Below are positions 45,110 through 55,600 of a stretch of DNA of 64,000 bases, piece after piece; within the stretch, counting starts at the first letter, position 1, and the number at the start of each line of letters is the position of its first letter. A model generated the notes under the pieces. The model saw only the letters and a list, made by a program, of their open reading frames with translations. It had not been told where the DNA came from and did not search any database. The translations under genes and the position numbers were made by a program. Source of the DNA: Diphasiastrum complanatum. Taxonomy: Eukaryota > Streptophyta > Lycopodiopsida > Lycopodiales > Lycopodiaceae. The DNA is taken from NCBI GenBank assembly GCA_029204225.1, contig CM055102.1:17998060-18062059 (forward strand), given 5' to 3'.

Positions 45110-46580
45110 ACAAGCTGAAGAACCTCTCTCATCTTAAAGAGAGAAGGAAGGGATATGGCCCTGGGTAGATGGCACCGAAGAGATTTCTACAACCACTGGC
45201 AAAGAGCTAAGAGAATGTAGAGAAAAGAATGATAGGGCAGTAGCTATTTTGTCTTCATCCATCGAAGATAGCCTAATGCTTGACCTCATGACACTCTCTA
45301 ACACAAAAGAGATGTGGAATGCATTACTTACTAGGATGTTCCAGATGAAATCATGCAGCTAGATAATGCTTCTCGAAGACTAGCTATGACGAACCTACAA
45401 TGGGATGGCAAAGACCTCACATCCTCTATCAGAAAGATGAAAGATCTATGCCTTTCATTACACAATGCTGGAATAGACAATCTAGTATCATATGAGAAGC
45501 AGCGCACCTACTTGCTACGAGCTTTACCAAGATCCTTCTAGAAGACCCGAATGTTGCTTGCAAAGGATCCAAAGATGACTCTCAAAAAGGCAATGATCAA
45601 GATTCGAGAAGAAGTCAAAGTCCATGAGCATCTTGATTACAAAGACGCCTCTGATCAAGCACTCCACAGCAACAAAGAAAATTCAAAGAAGCAGTTCAAG
45701 CCTAAGAGGTAGTCAGATCGAAAGCAGGATCGAGACCAGCAGACAGAAAGAGCCACCAGAGGCAAATGGAAGGACGAAGGAAAGTCGAGACAACAAGACA
45801 GCGAAAAGAAGATGTGCATGAGATGCAAACGTGAAGGAGACTTAATCAATTCGTGTTGGCTGAACCCGAAGAAAGAATGCATTCATTGCCAAAAGAAAGG
45901 TCATGCATCCATGGATTGCTACCAGAATCCGAGGAACAAGCAGCCTCAAGGCAAACGAGAGAACAACAATAGTTCATCCTACATCGAAGAGCCTGAAATC
46001 TCGAAAATGAGTGAAAAAAGGTCAAACAATGGTAACTCGATAGTCTAACTATGTACAAATGTGTGTGTAGCCTCGACATCTGACACACAAGAGGCCATCC
46101 TTGATTCAGGAACAGCCTCTCACTTCATGATATACGAATAATGTTTGACCTCCGAAGTATAGATCCATCCAGATACATAGTTCTTGGAGATGGAAGACAT
46201 CAAATGAATGGCATTGGTTCGATATGGCTCAACACAAACGACAAAGACCGACAATTAGACGATGTTCTATTCATGCCCACATTGTAAGAAGACTTGCTCT
46301 CAGTTGCAAGAATACCAGACGCTGGGACGCGTGCGACATTTTCAAACAAAACATACAATGTTGTTGATGCCAGCACCAGCACACTTGTTACACAAGAAAG
46401 ACGAAAGGGCAACCTGTATCATCTGAAGGTGCGCATACCAGCAGATCAAGCACACCAAGCTCACGAATCTACAGATGTTCTATGGCACAGGAGACTATGC
46501 CACATGAACCCGATGGCATTGCATCAAGCAAGCTAGCATAGAGCTATCACAGGACTAAGCATCACGAATGCAACAAACTC
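45110..46580 (+). pseudogene. Copia-A module 3: gag, zinc knuckles, protease start, GAG-pre-integrase
   Basis: The gag start codon region present in module 1 (30090-30155) is deleted here: GAAGAAC joins directly to CTCTCTCATCTTA. The capsid part follows in broken frames (45353-45541), then CMRCKREGDLINSC and CIHCQKKGHASMDC zinc knuckles (45812-46048), ILDSGTASHFM near 46102 (protease), and WHRRLCHMNPMAL at about 46485. Confidence 0.85.
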
Positions 46581-46584
46581 GACG

Positions 46585-47700
46585 TGAGCAGAAAGATGCA
46601 CAAGAAGCAAAGTGAAGCAAATTAGAACTGACCACGGTGGAGAATACATCTTTAACCGCCTCACTGACTTATGCAACGATCGAGAAATCCTTCACAGAAG
46701 GACTGCATCATATACACCACAACACAACGGTGTTGCTGAAAGAAAGAACATGACACTTATGGAAGCTGCTAGGTGCAAGATGGCCTACTTGAAGACACCA
46801 AAAGTGCTATGGGATGAAGTAGTAGCTATAGCTGCCTACATCCTGAACATGATAGGCAAATCTGGTATTCCTCACACAATACCACATAAACTATGGTGGG
46901 AAAGAAAGCCCAATCTGACACATGTTCGAATCTTTGGCTCTGTAGCTTATGACAACCTTCAAAAGAAGCTTGATGAGAAAGTTGAACAAGGATACCTCGT
47001 CGAGTATGACAACCATTCATCATACTATAGGGTCTCCATGCTAGAGATGAATCAAGTGAAGATAATCATAGACGTCAAATTTGATGAAAGTAGAACAATG
47101 ACAGATGATGATTCAGCTACTAGCTATGAAGTCTTAGCAAAGCAGTACTACAACCTGCCAACTATGGCAGAGGGAGCAAAACCCTAACATTTAGATGAAG
47201 ATTTTTGAACCCCATATCAGTTGAGCGACGAATCAGATGAAGAAAAGATTGCAAGCCTGCCTACAACTAGAACACCTGTAAACCGAAATGGTTCCGGACC
47301 TAGCCGAACAGACAAAGGCAAGGACATTGCAGTACCAGAAGAATTTCTAGAAGATCAACAAGATAACAAAGAGCACCAGCCAGATTCATGTCAGGTAGCT
47401 CGGCTTCGACATCTGAAGAGTTTCGTGGATTTAGTGATGAACCACAAACATTCGAGAAAGCCATTGACAGTCCAGACAAGGACAAATGGATCCAAGCCAT
47501 GAACGAAAAAATAGAGGTCATGAAGAAGAATGAGGTATGGACATTGCAACCAGTGCCAGACAAGCAAAAGACAGTGCAATGCAAACGGGTATACAAGCTG
47601 AAGTATGAACCGAACGGAAATGTTTTGAAGTACAAAGCCAGACTTGTAGAGAAGGGATTTTTTCAAAAGTATGGCAATGACTACACTGAGACCTTCTCTC
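46585..47700 (+). pseudogene. Copia-A module 3: integrase (internal deletion) and start of RT
   Basis: The zinc CxxC and first catalytic Asp are deleted between 46580 and 46590 (module 1 has about 270 bp more). 46612-47187 is open: IRTDHGGEYIFNR, ASYTPQHNGVAERKNMTLME, HKLWWERKPNLTHVRIFG, KVEQGYLVEYDNHSSYYRV. 47221-47502 is the linker (LSDESDEEKIASLPTTRT, NGSGPSRTDKGKD), and 47388-47700 the RT start (QCKRVYKLKYEPNGNVLKYK, YTETFS). RT is cut at 47700 by element E and resumes at 52273. Confidence 0.88.
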
Positions 47701-48400
47701 TGTGAAAGTACTATACTTTAGGACCATAAATGGATCTACAAAAGATCCACAAGAGTGATTGGATGCTTGCTTAACAATCTATCAAAAAACTAGACACAAA
47801 AAAGTTGATCTAGATTGGCAATTTGACAAACAACAAGCATTAACAATCAAAAGCATATATAAACATTGAAATCCGAGCCCACACGCGTGTACTACAGGCT
47901 GTAGTACGGCTTCAACCTGAGAAACAAGTAGAAATTGATTTGGTTTCATTTGGATCACAAAAACTCAATGTATATAGTGAACTAGCTTGAGATTGCCAAT
48001 GAGCTCCAAAAATTTTCTATCTTCTCACTATGGAGAGAGGGAATACATAGCAAATTCGACTTCCTTCTTGAAGTTAGGTGGATTTCCAGCATGTAATAAG
48101 GAATTTAACTCACTCTCCTTGACCTAAAATGAAACCCTAGTCTATTTCCTAGAGTTATGCTTGGTAGGTAGCTAGTTGGTCAAATTTTCACCTTAAACTT
48201 AGGTGTAGGTCCTATAAAGTAGGGATGACCACCAAATAGACATGACCAACTCTCTTGACTTGACCTAACCTACATTAGGATGGGTTTTCCATGTGGCATC
48301 ATGGCCTCACATGTGTGAATCCCACTTGTGTACACAATTTACACTATTCTACATGGTTTTTGATCAAGCTAGATTTGCCAATTTTTGGCAATTCTTCACA
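47701..48400 (-). repeat. Element E 3' LTR
   Basis: 700 bp, TGTGAAAGTACTATACTTTA to ATTCTTCACA. It contains ACACGCGTGT and the palindrome TACTACAGGCTGTAGTA. Confidence 0.95.
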
Positions 48401-48610
48401 CTCCTCCTCAAATTTAGCTTGATCTATTTACAACTCTCTTGATAGATCAATGAAAGCTTTTAGAAGTGTCTAAAAAATCCAGCTACAAAGAAGGAACTTT
48501 TGAGACTCCAATAGAGAATGATGTCCATGAAGGATCTTTCACCACCTCTTAGAGGATCCCTTACAGGATGTTCCATAAATGTGTCTATATACATGCAGCA
48601 CACTTCAAAA

Positions 48611-49609
48611 CTAAACATCATGCCAAGCCATGGATTCCAAGGCATTTTGTGCACTTGAAGATACATCAATTAAAATATTAAGTGCATAAATAATGTTGCC
48701 AAAGACAACTTGTCTTGCTTGATCCATATGATTGAGCCTAGATGGCTCCATCTTGATACTCAAGGTTCTTCTTGGAGTCCTCGGGTCTTGAGCTTGCTCC
48801 TCCACTTGACTTGACTCCAAACCATCAATGAATTGAATAAGGTGTTGATCCAAAGGTGCTTCTTCAAGTTTACAAATCTTCCACTCTTGAAAGATCACAT
48901 TTCCACCATTGACAAATTCTTTGGCTGAAAACAAGTAGATTCTACAATCTCTACTTGAAGAGCAAAACACTACCATTATTCCTATCATTGAAATAGGATA
49001 ATCTTTGGTCCTTACATTGGAATGATCATGCTTAAAGCATGTGGACCCAAAGATTTCCAATACAAATGATGTTTCATCTTTTATGGCACTATTCAAACTA
49101 TTACAAAAATAGTTATCCAATGAAATTGCTTTATCAACAACAAATGTAGATTTCAAAGCATCCCATTTCATTGGCTTGTCATACAAAGTAATAAACACCA
49201 TGAATCTTAAAGGTAAGAAACAAGTCACCTCATGTCTACTAATACTTTCCAAAAAGTATTCAAAGATAGTAGACTCTCCAATGCTCACCACCCTTGCAAG
49301 ATGCACACTTGAATGGACAATTTGCATGCAATTTGATGACTCGGACATTGTCATTGAGGACTCCCTTGGAACTCTCATGCTTTGAGGCTAATCCTCAAGG
49401 TCTTCCTCCTTTTGATGCTCCTCCTCAATGCAAGCAAGATCACACTTTGCCAAGATCTCCTCTTGAGTGATCTCCTCCTTTGCCAAGCTCATTCTTTTAA
49501 AAGCAACACTAGCTTCCAACTTAAACAATCTTCCATGTTTAAATCCCTTTGCAATGCAAACATCATTCTTCAAGATGAAGCAAACACCATGCCTAAAGTG
49601 GACATCCAA
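48611..49609 (-). pseudogene. Element E: decayed integrase and linker region
   Basis: Two minus-strand frames. 49609-49388: VHFRHGVCFILKNDVCIAKG, FKHGRLFKLEA, resembling the spacer between protease and GAG-pre-integrase. 49378-48611 (255 codons): the recognisable part is in the second half, VLEIFGSTCFKH, IMVVFCSSSRDCRIYLFSAK, GGNVIFQEWK and EEQAQDPRTPRRTLS, which fits the integrase C-terminal region and the linker before RT. The first 90 residues show no clear integrase core. It stays open although apparently non-catalytic; the reason is unclear. Confidence 0.55.
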
Positions 49610-49617
49610 ACCACTTT

Positions 49618-50790
49618 CTAAGAGTAACCAACACTAAGCATATTCTTGGTGATTGATGGTACATAAAGGACATTTTCTAGATCCATGCATTTTGAGGATT
49701 CTAGACACAAAGAGATGGTGCCAACACCATCTATCCTACACTCTTCATCATTTGCAATAAAGACAAACTTTTTAGCATCATTGAATGAGTGTAAGGTTGA
49801 GAAAAAGTCCTTTTCACAAGACATGTGGGAGCTAGCCCCACTGTCAATCCACCAATTGTCTCTTGAATTGCTATTGCTTGTTGGTGAGGATGTAGATGCC
49901 GTCAAGAATACATCTACTTCATCCTCCTCCTCCTCCTTTGCAAGGTTTCCTTGTTTGTCCTCCTCCACTTGTGCTCTTAGCCTCTTGTAGCATTTAGATG
50001 CATAATGCCCCTTCTTTCCACAAAAGAAGCATTTTTGCTTTGACTTGTCCTTTGAGCTTGACGCATCATCCTCTTCTTTGGCCTCCTTTGGATGCTTCTT
50101 CTTTCCATTGGTCTTCTTTTTGCCCTTGAATGAGAAATTGGCTTTCTCATCACCATCCTGCAAAGACAAGGAACTCATCCTAGATTTTGCATGGAGCATC
50201 CTACACTCTTCAGCCACTAATACACTGTGAAGTTTTTCTATAGTTAGCAAAGTGTCTTGGATGGCAAAACTTTGGACCAAATTTGCAAAGTCATCTCCTA
50301 GACCATTAAGGACAATTTGTACAAGCTCTCCATCATGAATCTTCTCTCCAATTGAAGCCAACTCCCTATTTAGAGACTTGATTCTGAGTACATAATCCTG
50401 TGCACTCTCCTCACTTCTCCTCATGCTTTGCAAAATTTGATTTCTAAGCATAAGAACTCTAGAAGTGTTGCTAGACTCATAGATTGATTTTAAAGACTCC
50501 CAAGCCTCTTTAGCATTAGTACAAGATGATACTTCTCTCAACGAATCATTGCTCACATTCATCTTCACACAATGAAGTGCAAGCCTAGATCTCTTCTTGT
50601 ATCTAGCTAACTCCTGTGCACCTAGAGGTTCATCTTCATCTTCAATCAAGAACTCATAAAGGTCTTGGAGCACCAAGAGTGACTCCATTCTAACCTTCCA
50701 AATAGCATAATTTGTAGAATTCAACCTCTCACTAGCTTCTAGAAGGTATGCTCCAGCAGATTCCATTTTACTAGTGACTTCTACAAACAA
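49618..50790 (-). CDS. Element E Gag with CCHC zinc knuckle and protease start
   Basis: Open 390-codon frame on the minus strand. N-terminal RLNSTNYAIWKVRMESLLVL is the DUF4219-type gag start; residues 60-200 are the UBN2 capsid-like region (WESLKSIYESSNTSRVLMLR, ELVQIVLNGLGDDFANLVQS). A Lys-rich stretch follows, then the knuckle CFFCGKKGHYASKC, an acidic stretch, WWIDSGASSHMSCEKDFF (protease DSG motif) and ENVLYVPSITKNMLSVG before the stop, so the protease is cut short. The intact frame fits the young age of the insertion. Retrotransposon Gag packages element RNA in cytoplasmic particles. Confidence 0.88.
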   Translation of the reverse strand: MFVEVTSKMESAGAYLLEASERLNSTNYAIWKVRMESLLVLQDLYEFLIEDEDEPLGAQELARYKKRSRLALHCVKMNVSNDSLREVSSCTNAKEAWESLKSIYESSNTSRVLMLRNQILQSMRRSEESAQDYVLRIKSLNRELASIGEKIHDGELVQIVLNGLGDDFANLVQSFAIQDTLLTIEKLHSVLVAEECRMLHAKSRMSSLSLQDGDEKANFSFKGKKKTNGKKKHPKEAKEEDDASSSKDKSKQKCFFCGKKGHYASKCYKRLRAQVEEDKQGNLAKEEEEDEVDVFLTASTSSPTSNSNSRDNWWIDSGASSHMSCEKDFFSTLHSFNDAKKFVFIANDEECRIDGVGTISLCLESSKCMDLENVLYVPSITKNMLSVGYS

Positions 50791-51558
50791 GAAATAGATT
50801 TGATTGACTTGAAACTCACAAAGGTTTCACACTTGTAGTGTTTCACTAAAATTTGATTTCTAATCCAACAAATGGACTTATAATCACAGTTCTATCACTC
50901 CCTCACAAAGCTGGAATGAAGATAAGATGAAGTGAAAACTACTTTCAAACAAATCTTGCCAAGAAATGGATTTGATTGTCTCTAGAAACTCACTAAGGTC
51001 TCTCTCTTGTAGTTTTTCACTCAAATTAGATTTCTAATCCAACAAATGGACTTATAATCTCAGTTCTAGCACTCCTCACAAAGTTGGAATGAAGATAAGA
51101 TGATGTGAGAGCTACTTACAATCAAATCTTGCCAATTTTGGCTAGTTTTGGAGAAAAAAAAATGACTTAATCTCTTTCTTCCTTCTTGGTGTACTTTCAA
51201 GACCTGTTTTTAACCTTAATAGGACTTGAACTCAGCCTAGATTAATTAGATTCCATGAAACAAATTCAAATCTAATCAATGGCAAATGATCTTGGTAGAT
51301 TATCCTAGGATCTCCACCAAAAATTACACCAACAGCTCACAAATTGAATTTTTTTGGATCAAATGAATACCATGCATTAAATGCAGGTTCAGAGGTGCCC
51401 AAACATGTGGACAGTACGGATTTGGACCCCTACCAAGTTTGGGATCAAATCTCCTCACCAAAATCAAGATTCTAGCTTGCCCTCTCAATACTAGTTTTAG
51501 CACCAAAACTTGCTAAAAATGGATTTGCATTAGATCAATGGCTTATGCTCTTGTACTT

Positions 51559-51571
51559 GGCTCTGATACCA
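51559..51571 (-). promoter_or_regulatory. Primer-binding site of element E, initiator tRNA-Met type
   Basis: GGCTCTGATACCA on the plus strand, directly before the right LTR. Confidence 0.92.
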
Positions 51572-52272
51572 TGTGAAAGTACTGTACTTTAGGACCATAA
51601 ATGGATCTACAAAAGATCCACAAGAGTGATTGGATGCTTGCTTAACAATCTATCAAAAAACTAGACACAAAAAAGTTGATCTAGATTGGCAATTTGACAA
51701 ACAACAAGCATTAACAATCAAAAGCATTGATAAACATTGAAATCCGAGCCCACACATGTGTACTACAGGCTGTAGTACGGCCTTCAACCTGAGAAACAAG
51801 TAGAAATTGATTTGGTTTCATTTGGATCACAAAAACTCAATGTACATAGTGAACTAGCTTGAGATTGCCAATGAGCTCCAAAAATTTTCTATCTTCTCAC
51901 TATGGAGAGAGGGAATACATAGCAAATTCGACTTCATTCTTGAAGTTAGGTGGATTTCCAGCATGTAATAAGGAAGTTAACTCACTCTCCTTGACCTAAA
52001 ATGAAACCCTAGTCTATTTCCTAGAGTTATGCTTGGTAGGTAGCTAGTTGGTCAAATTTTCACCTTAAACTTAGGTGTAGGTCCTATAAAGTAGGGATGA
52101 CCACCAAATAGACATGACCAACTCTCTTGACTTGACCTAACCTACATTAGGATGGGTTTTCCATGTGGCATCATGGCCTCACATGTGTGAATCCCACTTG
52201 TGTACACAATTTACACTATTCTACATGGTTTTTTATCAAGCTAGATTTGCCAATTTTTGGCAATTCTTCACA
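51572..52272 (-). repeat. Element E 5' LTR
   Basis: 701 bp, TGTGAAAGTACTGTACTTTA to ATTCTTCACA. Between the PBS and gag (50800-51558) is a leader with two related stretches (TCACTCAAATTAGATTTCTA near 51018 and TCACTAAAATTTGATTTCTA near 50842), a local duplication. Confidence 0.95.
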
Positions 52273-53095
52273 CTCTCCAGTGGTGAAACATGCATCCTTG
52301 CACCTATTGTTTTCATATGCAGCCGCTTATGACCTCACGATTCACATAGTCGAGGAGAAGACAACATTCTTGCATATGGCAATTAGACGAAGAAGTCTAT
52401 ATGGACCAACCTCCGGGTTACATTTGCAAATCACTTTCCACCTATGTCTGTCGAATGCACAAAAGTATCTACACATTGAAGCAGTCCATGCAACAATGGT
52501 ACAAGAAGAAGGATCATGCCCTACGATCCTTGGGTTTTCAGCCATTGATGGCCGATTCCAATGTCTATATAAGGATCACAGATGGGGATATCATCATTGT
52601 TGTCGCGTACGTGGATGACGCACTGATACTTTGCAGAAGCGAAGAGCTAATAGCCGAATTGAAAAATAGCATCTCGAAACATTTCTAGATAACAAATCTT
52701 GGAGAAGCTAGATGTTATCTAGGCTTGCAAATCAACCGTGACTATGACAAAGGAAAACTATACCTTCATCAGTCCAGATACATCCAGAACATCCTAGATG
52801 ATTTCAAAATGACAGATTGCAAAGGGGCCAACACCCCAATGCTTGTAGAAACAATTATGACAAACGAAGACAGTCCAAAGAATGACGAAGAAAAGGAGAA
52901 ATGCAGCACACGCCTCATAGAAGGCTGATTGGATCACTGATGTATCTAGCAAACAACACACACCCTGAAATTGCTTATGCCATGTTTAGGATGATCCAAT
53001 TCAGCACGAACCTAGGATGGACACACTGGAAGATCACAAAGCGAATCCTACAATACCTTCAGAAGATGAAGGATTTTGGGTTGTGTTACTCTCAT
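52273..53095 (+). pseudogene. Copia-A module 3: continuation of RT, truncated
   Basis: CTCTCCAGTGGTGAAACATG continues the RT interrupted at 47700 (SPVVKHASLHLLFSYAAAYD). After a frameshift near 52385 it reads MDQPPGYICKSLSTYVCRMH, AYVDDALILC (YVDD intact), LGEARCYLGLQINRDYDK, GANTPMLVETIM and HRRLIGSLMYLANNTHPEIA. It breaks off at KDFGLCYSH (53095) before RNase H; the next sequence is unrelated. Confidence 0.9.
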
Positions 53096-53099
53096 CCTC

Positions 53100-53775
53100 T
53101 CTCAAATTCAAAACATCTTCTATATCATTAAATGAAATATAACTTTCAATATTTATAAAATATAAGGGAACATCGAGTAGAATTAATTGATTAACAGGAC
53201 ATGCAGATGGAAGAGAATCAGAGAAGATTATAAAACGAGAGAGAGTTTTTTGATAATCTGAAGCCATAGATGCTTCAACTTCAATCCCTATATCAGTATC
53301 TGAATCATCTACATCAATTGGAGCAGGTGCAGATGCTTCGACCAATGGAACGGTCAAAGATTCAACAGACTCGTCATCTAGAATTTCAACAGATATGTAA
53401 AAGATAAATGCCATTCCTTTGATAAGAAGGCGACGTATTCTTTTGTGGATATCATCGTATATATTTCTTTTGAAATGCAGGTTAGAGTACTTTCTATTGT
53501 GTTTATGCTTAAAGGATGGATGGGAATGCACAAGGTCCTGAAAATGAATGAAACAAAAACTATCTATATCCAAAACAGGAGTACTAATAATCTGAGAGAA
53601 ATTATCAAGATAAGAAATTAAATTATAACGATTCTCATAAACTAGCTTATTGATATCGAAGGGAGCAAAACAAAATACTAGAAAAATACTCTAATTTCTC
53701 AGATGGAATGTCACTGGCATTAAAAAAATCTAGAAGTTTGTTATCTGAGGACATGGAGGAACCAGCCATATTGAA
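53100..53775 (-). pseudogene. Unassigned decayed spliced gene, divergent to the H3-like relic
   Basis: On the minus strand an ATG near 53774 opens MAGSSMSSDNKLLDFFNASD, shifts frame near 53670, and continues FAPFDINKLVYENRYNLISY to FCFIHFQ, a plausible exon end. Downstream are a basic stretch (HPSFKHKHNRKYSNLHFKRN), an intron-like junction TTGAAATTCTAG near 53377, an acidic piece (PIDVDDSDTDIGIEVEASM) and LPSACPVNQLILLDVP. The copia-A module 3 truncation cuts it near 53098. I recognise no family. Coding-like texture and spacing suggest a real former gene, but this is uncertain. Confidence 0.35.
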
Positions 53776-54040
53776 CCTGATATCGGTTCAACGCGACAGA
53801 ATGATATCGGTAGAGGAATGAACAAGAGTGGGTGCGTTGATTCGATATCATTAGGAAGAGATTGAAATTTGTCGTGAGCACACGTCAGAAGTGGCTGATA
53901 TCGATTCAACGCGCCTGAATAAATCTGACCATGCATTGTTTGGGAAGGCGCGCGTCGATATCGCAAGATAGAAAGATAACAAAAGACTAGTGAGTTTAGG
54001 ATAAAAGATCACAAAATCAAAATATGGCAAGTGGTGCCCA

Positions 54041-54050
54041 TATTTATAGC
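54041..54050 (-). promoter_or_regulatory. Candidate TATA box for the minus-strand relic
   Basis: Minus-strand GCTATAAATA, about 270 bp before the ATG near 53774. A second similar box, GCTATAAATA at about 54767-54776, lies further out. Assigned by sequence only. Confidence 0.4.
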
Positions 54051-54970
54051 CAAGTCCTGTTGATCACAATCATACATTGGTCAAAAAAAGAATTGAAAAA
54101 GACAGCCTATATTTATCCACCAATCAGAGTGAGACAAATTTGTACCTACGCCGAAATACATTAACTAGTCTGTTACTAGATTCAACGAATCATCATTAGC
54201 CCTGACCCTAGAATCTGTACCTGCGTCAGAATTAATTTAATTATTCAATCAGTAGCCTCCTCGAATAATCATTAAACAAATAATAAACAAATGATAAATG
54301 AACATCATTGAAAAATGTGTACGATGAGAAAGACGATATTTTTTCTTTTGAGATAATGTTCATTCAGAATATTTTCATTAGTCATTCATAATGCACTCCA
54401 ATATAATTTTTCTGCATATCAAATATCGGATCAGCGTGCCTGGCAGAAGATGGTTATTCTCCATTTGGACTGCGCGGGTCAAATCACTATTGTAGGAACA
54501 AAAATATTTTTGAGATTTTGAAAACTATTGGACCCCATTATGCATGCTCAAAGCTTGATTCGGTAGACTCTTCATACTGTCCAAAATTACACAAAATCTA
54601 TCGAGTCAAGTTCTGATCATTCATATTCCGTCCAATATCGGTTCAACGCGCAAAAATAGCACCTTTGGTTTTTACATGCTGTATATGTACGTCGATTAGC
54701 TATCGGGTGAAATACTGGCTTTTGGAATTTTCGAAAATCATAATGATTGGATATAAAAAAGGTCAGATATTTATAGCTTAACCTTGTCAATTTCAGCAAT
54801 AAATTGTAGATGTGACCATACTTTAGTTGAAATTAATTCTGGTTTATTCGATATCGACTAATCATTTTGACAATAGATGGATATTTAGTATGATTTGATC
54901 GACAAGCCTCAAAGTAATCATCATCGTAATCCGAACCTCAGACATCCAACCCATCACATTTCGATTTTTC

Positions 54971-54980
54971 TCTATATATA
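54971..54980 (+). promoter_or_regulatory. Candidate TATA box for the H3-like relic
   Basis: TCTATATATA, about 233 bp before the ATG at 55213, with motif copies 6 and 7 between them. Confidence 0.4.
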
Positions 54981-55212
54981 TTGATGGACGACGCTGAAAC
55001 TTTTTTGTTTAAAATTCTTACAGTTCTCTACATCCATGCAATATCGATTCAGTGTGCTCAAAACAAACTTCCTACGATTCGCTATTACTCGTGCGCACCC
55101 ATTCGCTACCAGCTATCGATTTGGTTGAGCTCAGGTATCGGGTCAACGCGCTCGACCTGACTTTTGATCCTGGGTTCTCCTTCATCGCGCACTGATCCGA
55201 TATCGGACATTA

Positions 55213-55600
55213 ATGGCACGAACCAAGCAAACAGCACGAGGCCACCCTGGTGGAATACCAATCTCAAGAGTGGGTCAGGGAAATCCACCACTACCACCTC
55301 GTCCACTACCAGCTCCTCCTAGGCCAAGGGGCAGAAGAAGAGACCCACCCTGACTCAAGGATATTCGTAAGCTACAGAAGACAAATAATCTTCTGATTCT
55401 GAAAGCTCACATACAGAGATCCATTAGAGACATTACAAGAAGCCTATCTGTAGATGTGACATGGACGGTAACAACAATTGAGACGCTGCACACTGCATAT
55501 AAGAATTTCCAAGTGAAATTTTTTTTCAGATACTGTTGTTGCAGTTGTCCATGCCAAGAGGGTAACCATCATGCCCAAGGATTTCAAAATTGTGTTCAAG
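55213..55600 (+). pseudogene. Divergent histone H3 relic, CENH3-like
   Basis: ATG at 55213 opens with MARTKQTAR, the exact N-terminus of histone H3. The tail then diverges into a Pro/Arg-rich stretch (NPPLPPRPLPAPPRPRGRRR). After a TGA at 55351 the same frame continues with DIRKLQKTNNLLI (H3 alpha-N, 'EIRKYQKSTELLI'), HIQRSIRDITRSL (alpha-1, 'FQRLVREIAQDF'), SVDVTWT (loop 1) and ETLHTAYKNFQV (alpha-2). A T8 run at 55519-55526 shifts the frame, beyond which HAKRVTIMPKD (alpha-3 entry, perfect H3) and FKIVFKL follow. The longer loop 1 with VTWT resembles plant CENH3 (DVTRWT), and a Pro-rich variable tail also fits CENH3; this subtype call is inference. The last residues are cut at 55600 by the element D LTR. 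A stop plus a frameshift make it a pseudogene in this assembly. Confidence 0.72.

Larger units (their letters stand above)
47696..52277 (-). mobile_element. Element E: complete, recently inserted non-autonomous copia-type LTR retrotransposon
   Basis: LTRs at 47701-48400 and 51572-52272 (700 and 701 bp, TGTGAAAG...TTCACA) differ at only about ten positions by eye. Target duplication CTCTC at 47696-47700 and 52273-52277. Removing the element restores a continuous copia-A RT. In minus orientation the PBS (51559-51571) abuts the right LTR and the polypurine tract TTGAGGAGGAG abuts the left LTR. The interior carries gag with protease start (50790-49618) and a decayed integrase tail, but no RT or RNase H, so mobility would need proteins from another element. 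Confidence 0.95.
53780..55150. repeat. Seven dispersed copies of a 16-bp motif, consensus ATATCGRTTCAACGCG
   Basis: Copies: ATATCGGTTCAACGCG 53780-53795; the inverted GCGTTGATTCGATAT 53834-53848; ATATCGATTCAACGCG 53898-53913; ATATCGGATCAGCGTG 54423-54438; ATATCGGTTCAACGCG 54635-54650; ATATCGATTCAGTGTG 55041-55056; GTATCGGGTCAACGCG 55135-55150. Partial GATATCG words also occur at 53803, 53955 and 55199. They fall in the interval between two divergent coding relics and nowhere else that I noticed in the window. Confidence 0.85.

Noticed and set aside
53100-55600. Integrated large DNA virus segment as the source of the H3-like gene
   Set aside because: Considered because such viruses encode histones, but the perfect plant-like H3 start, apparent introns on the minus strand and lack of any viral hallmark gene do not support it.
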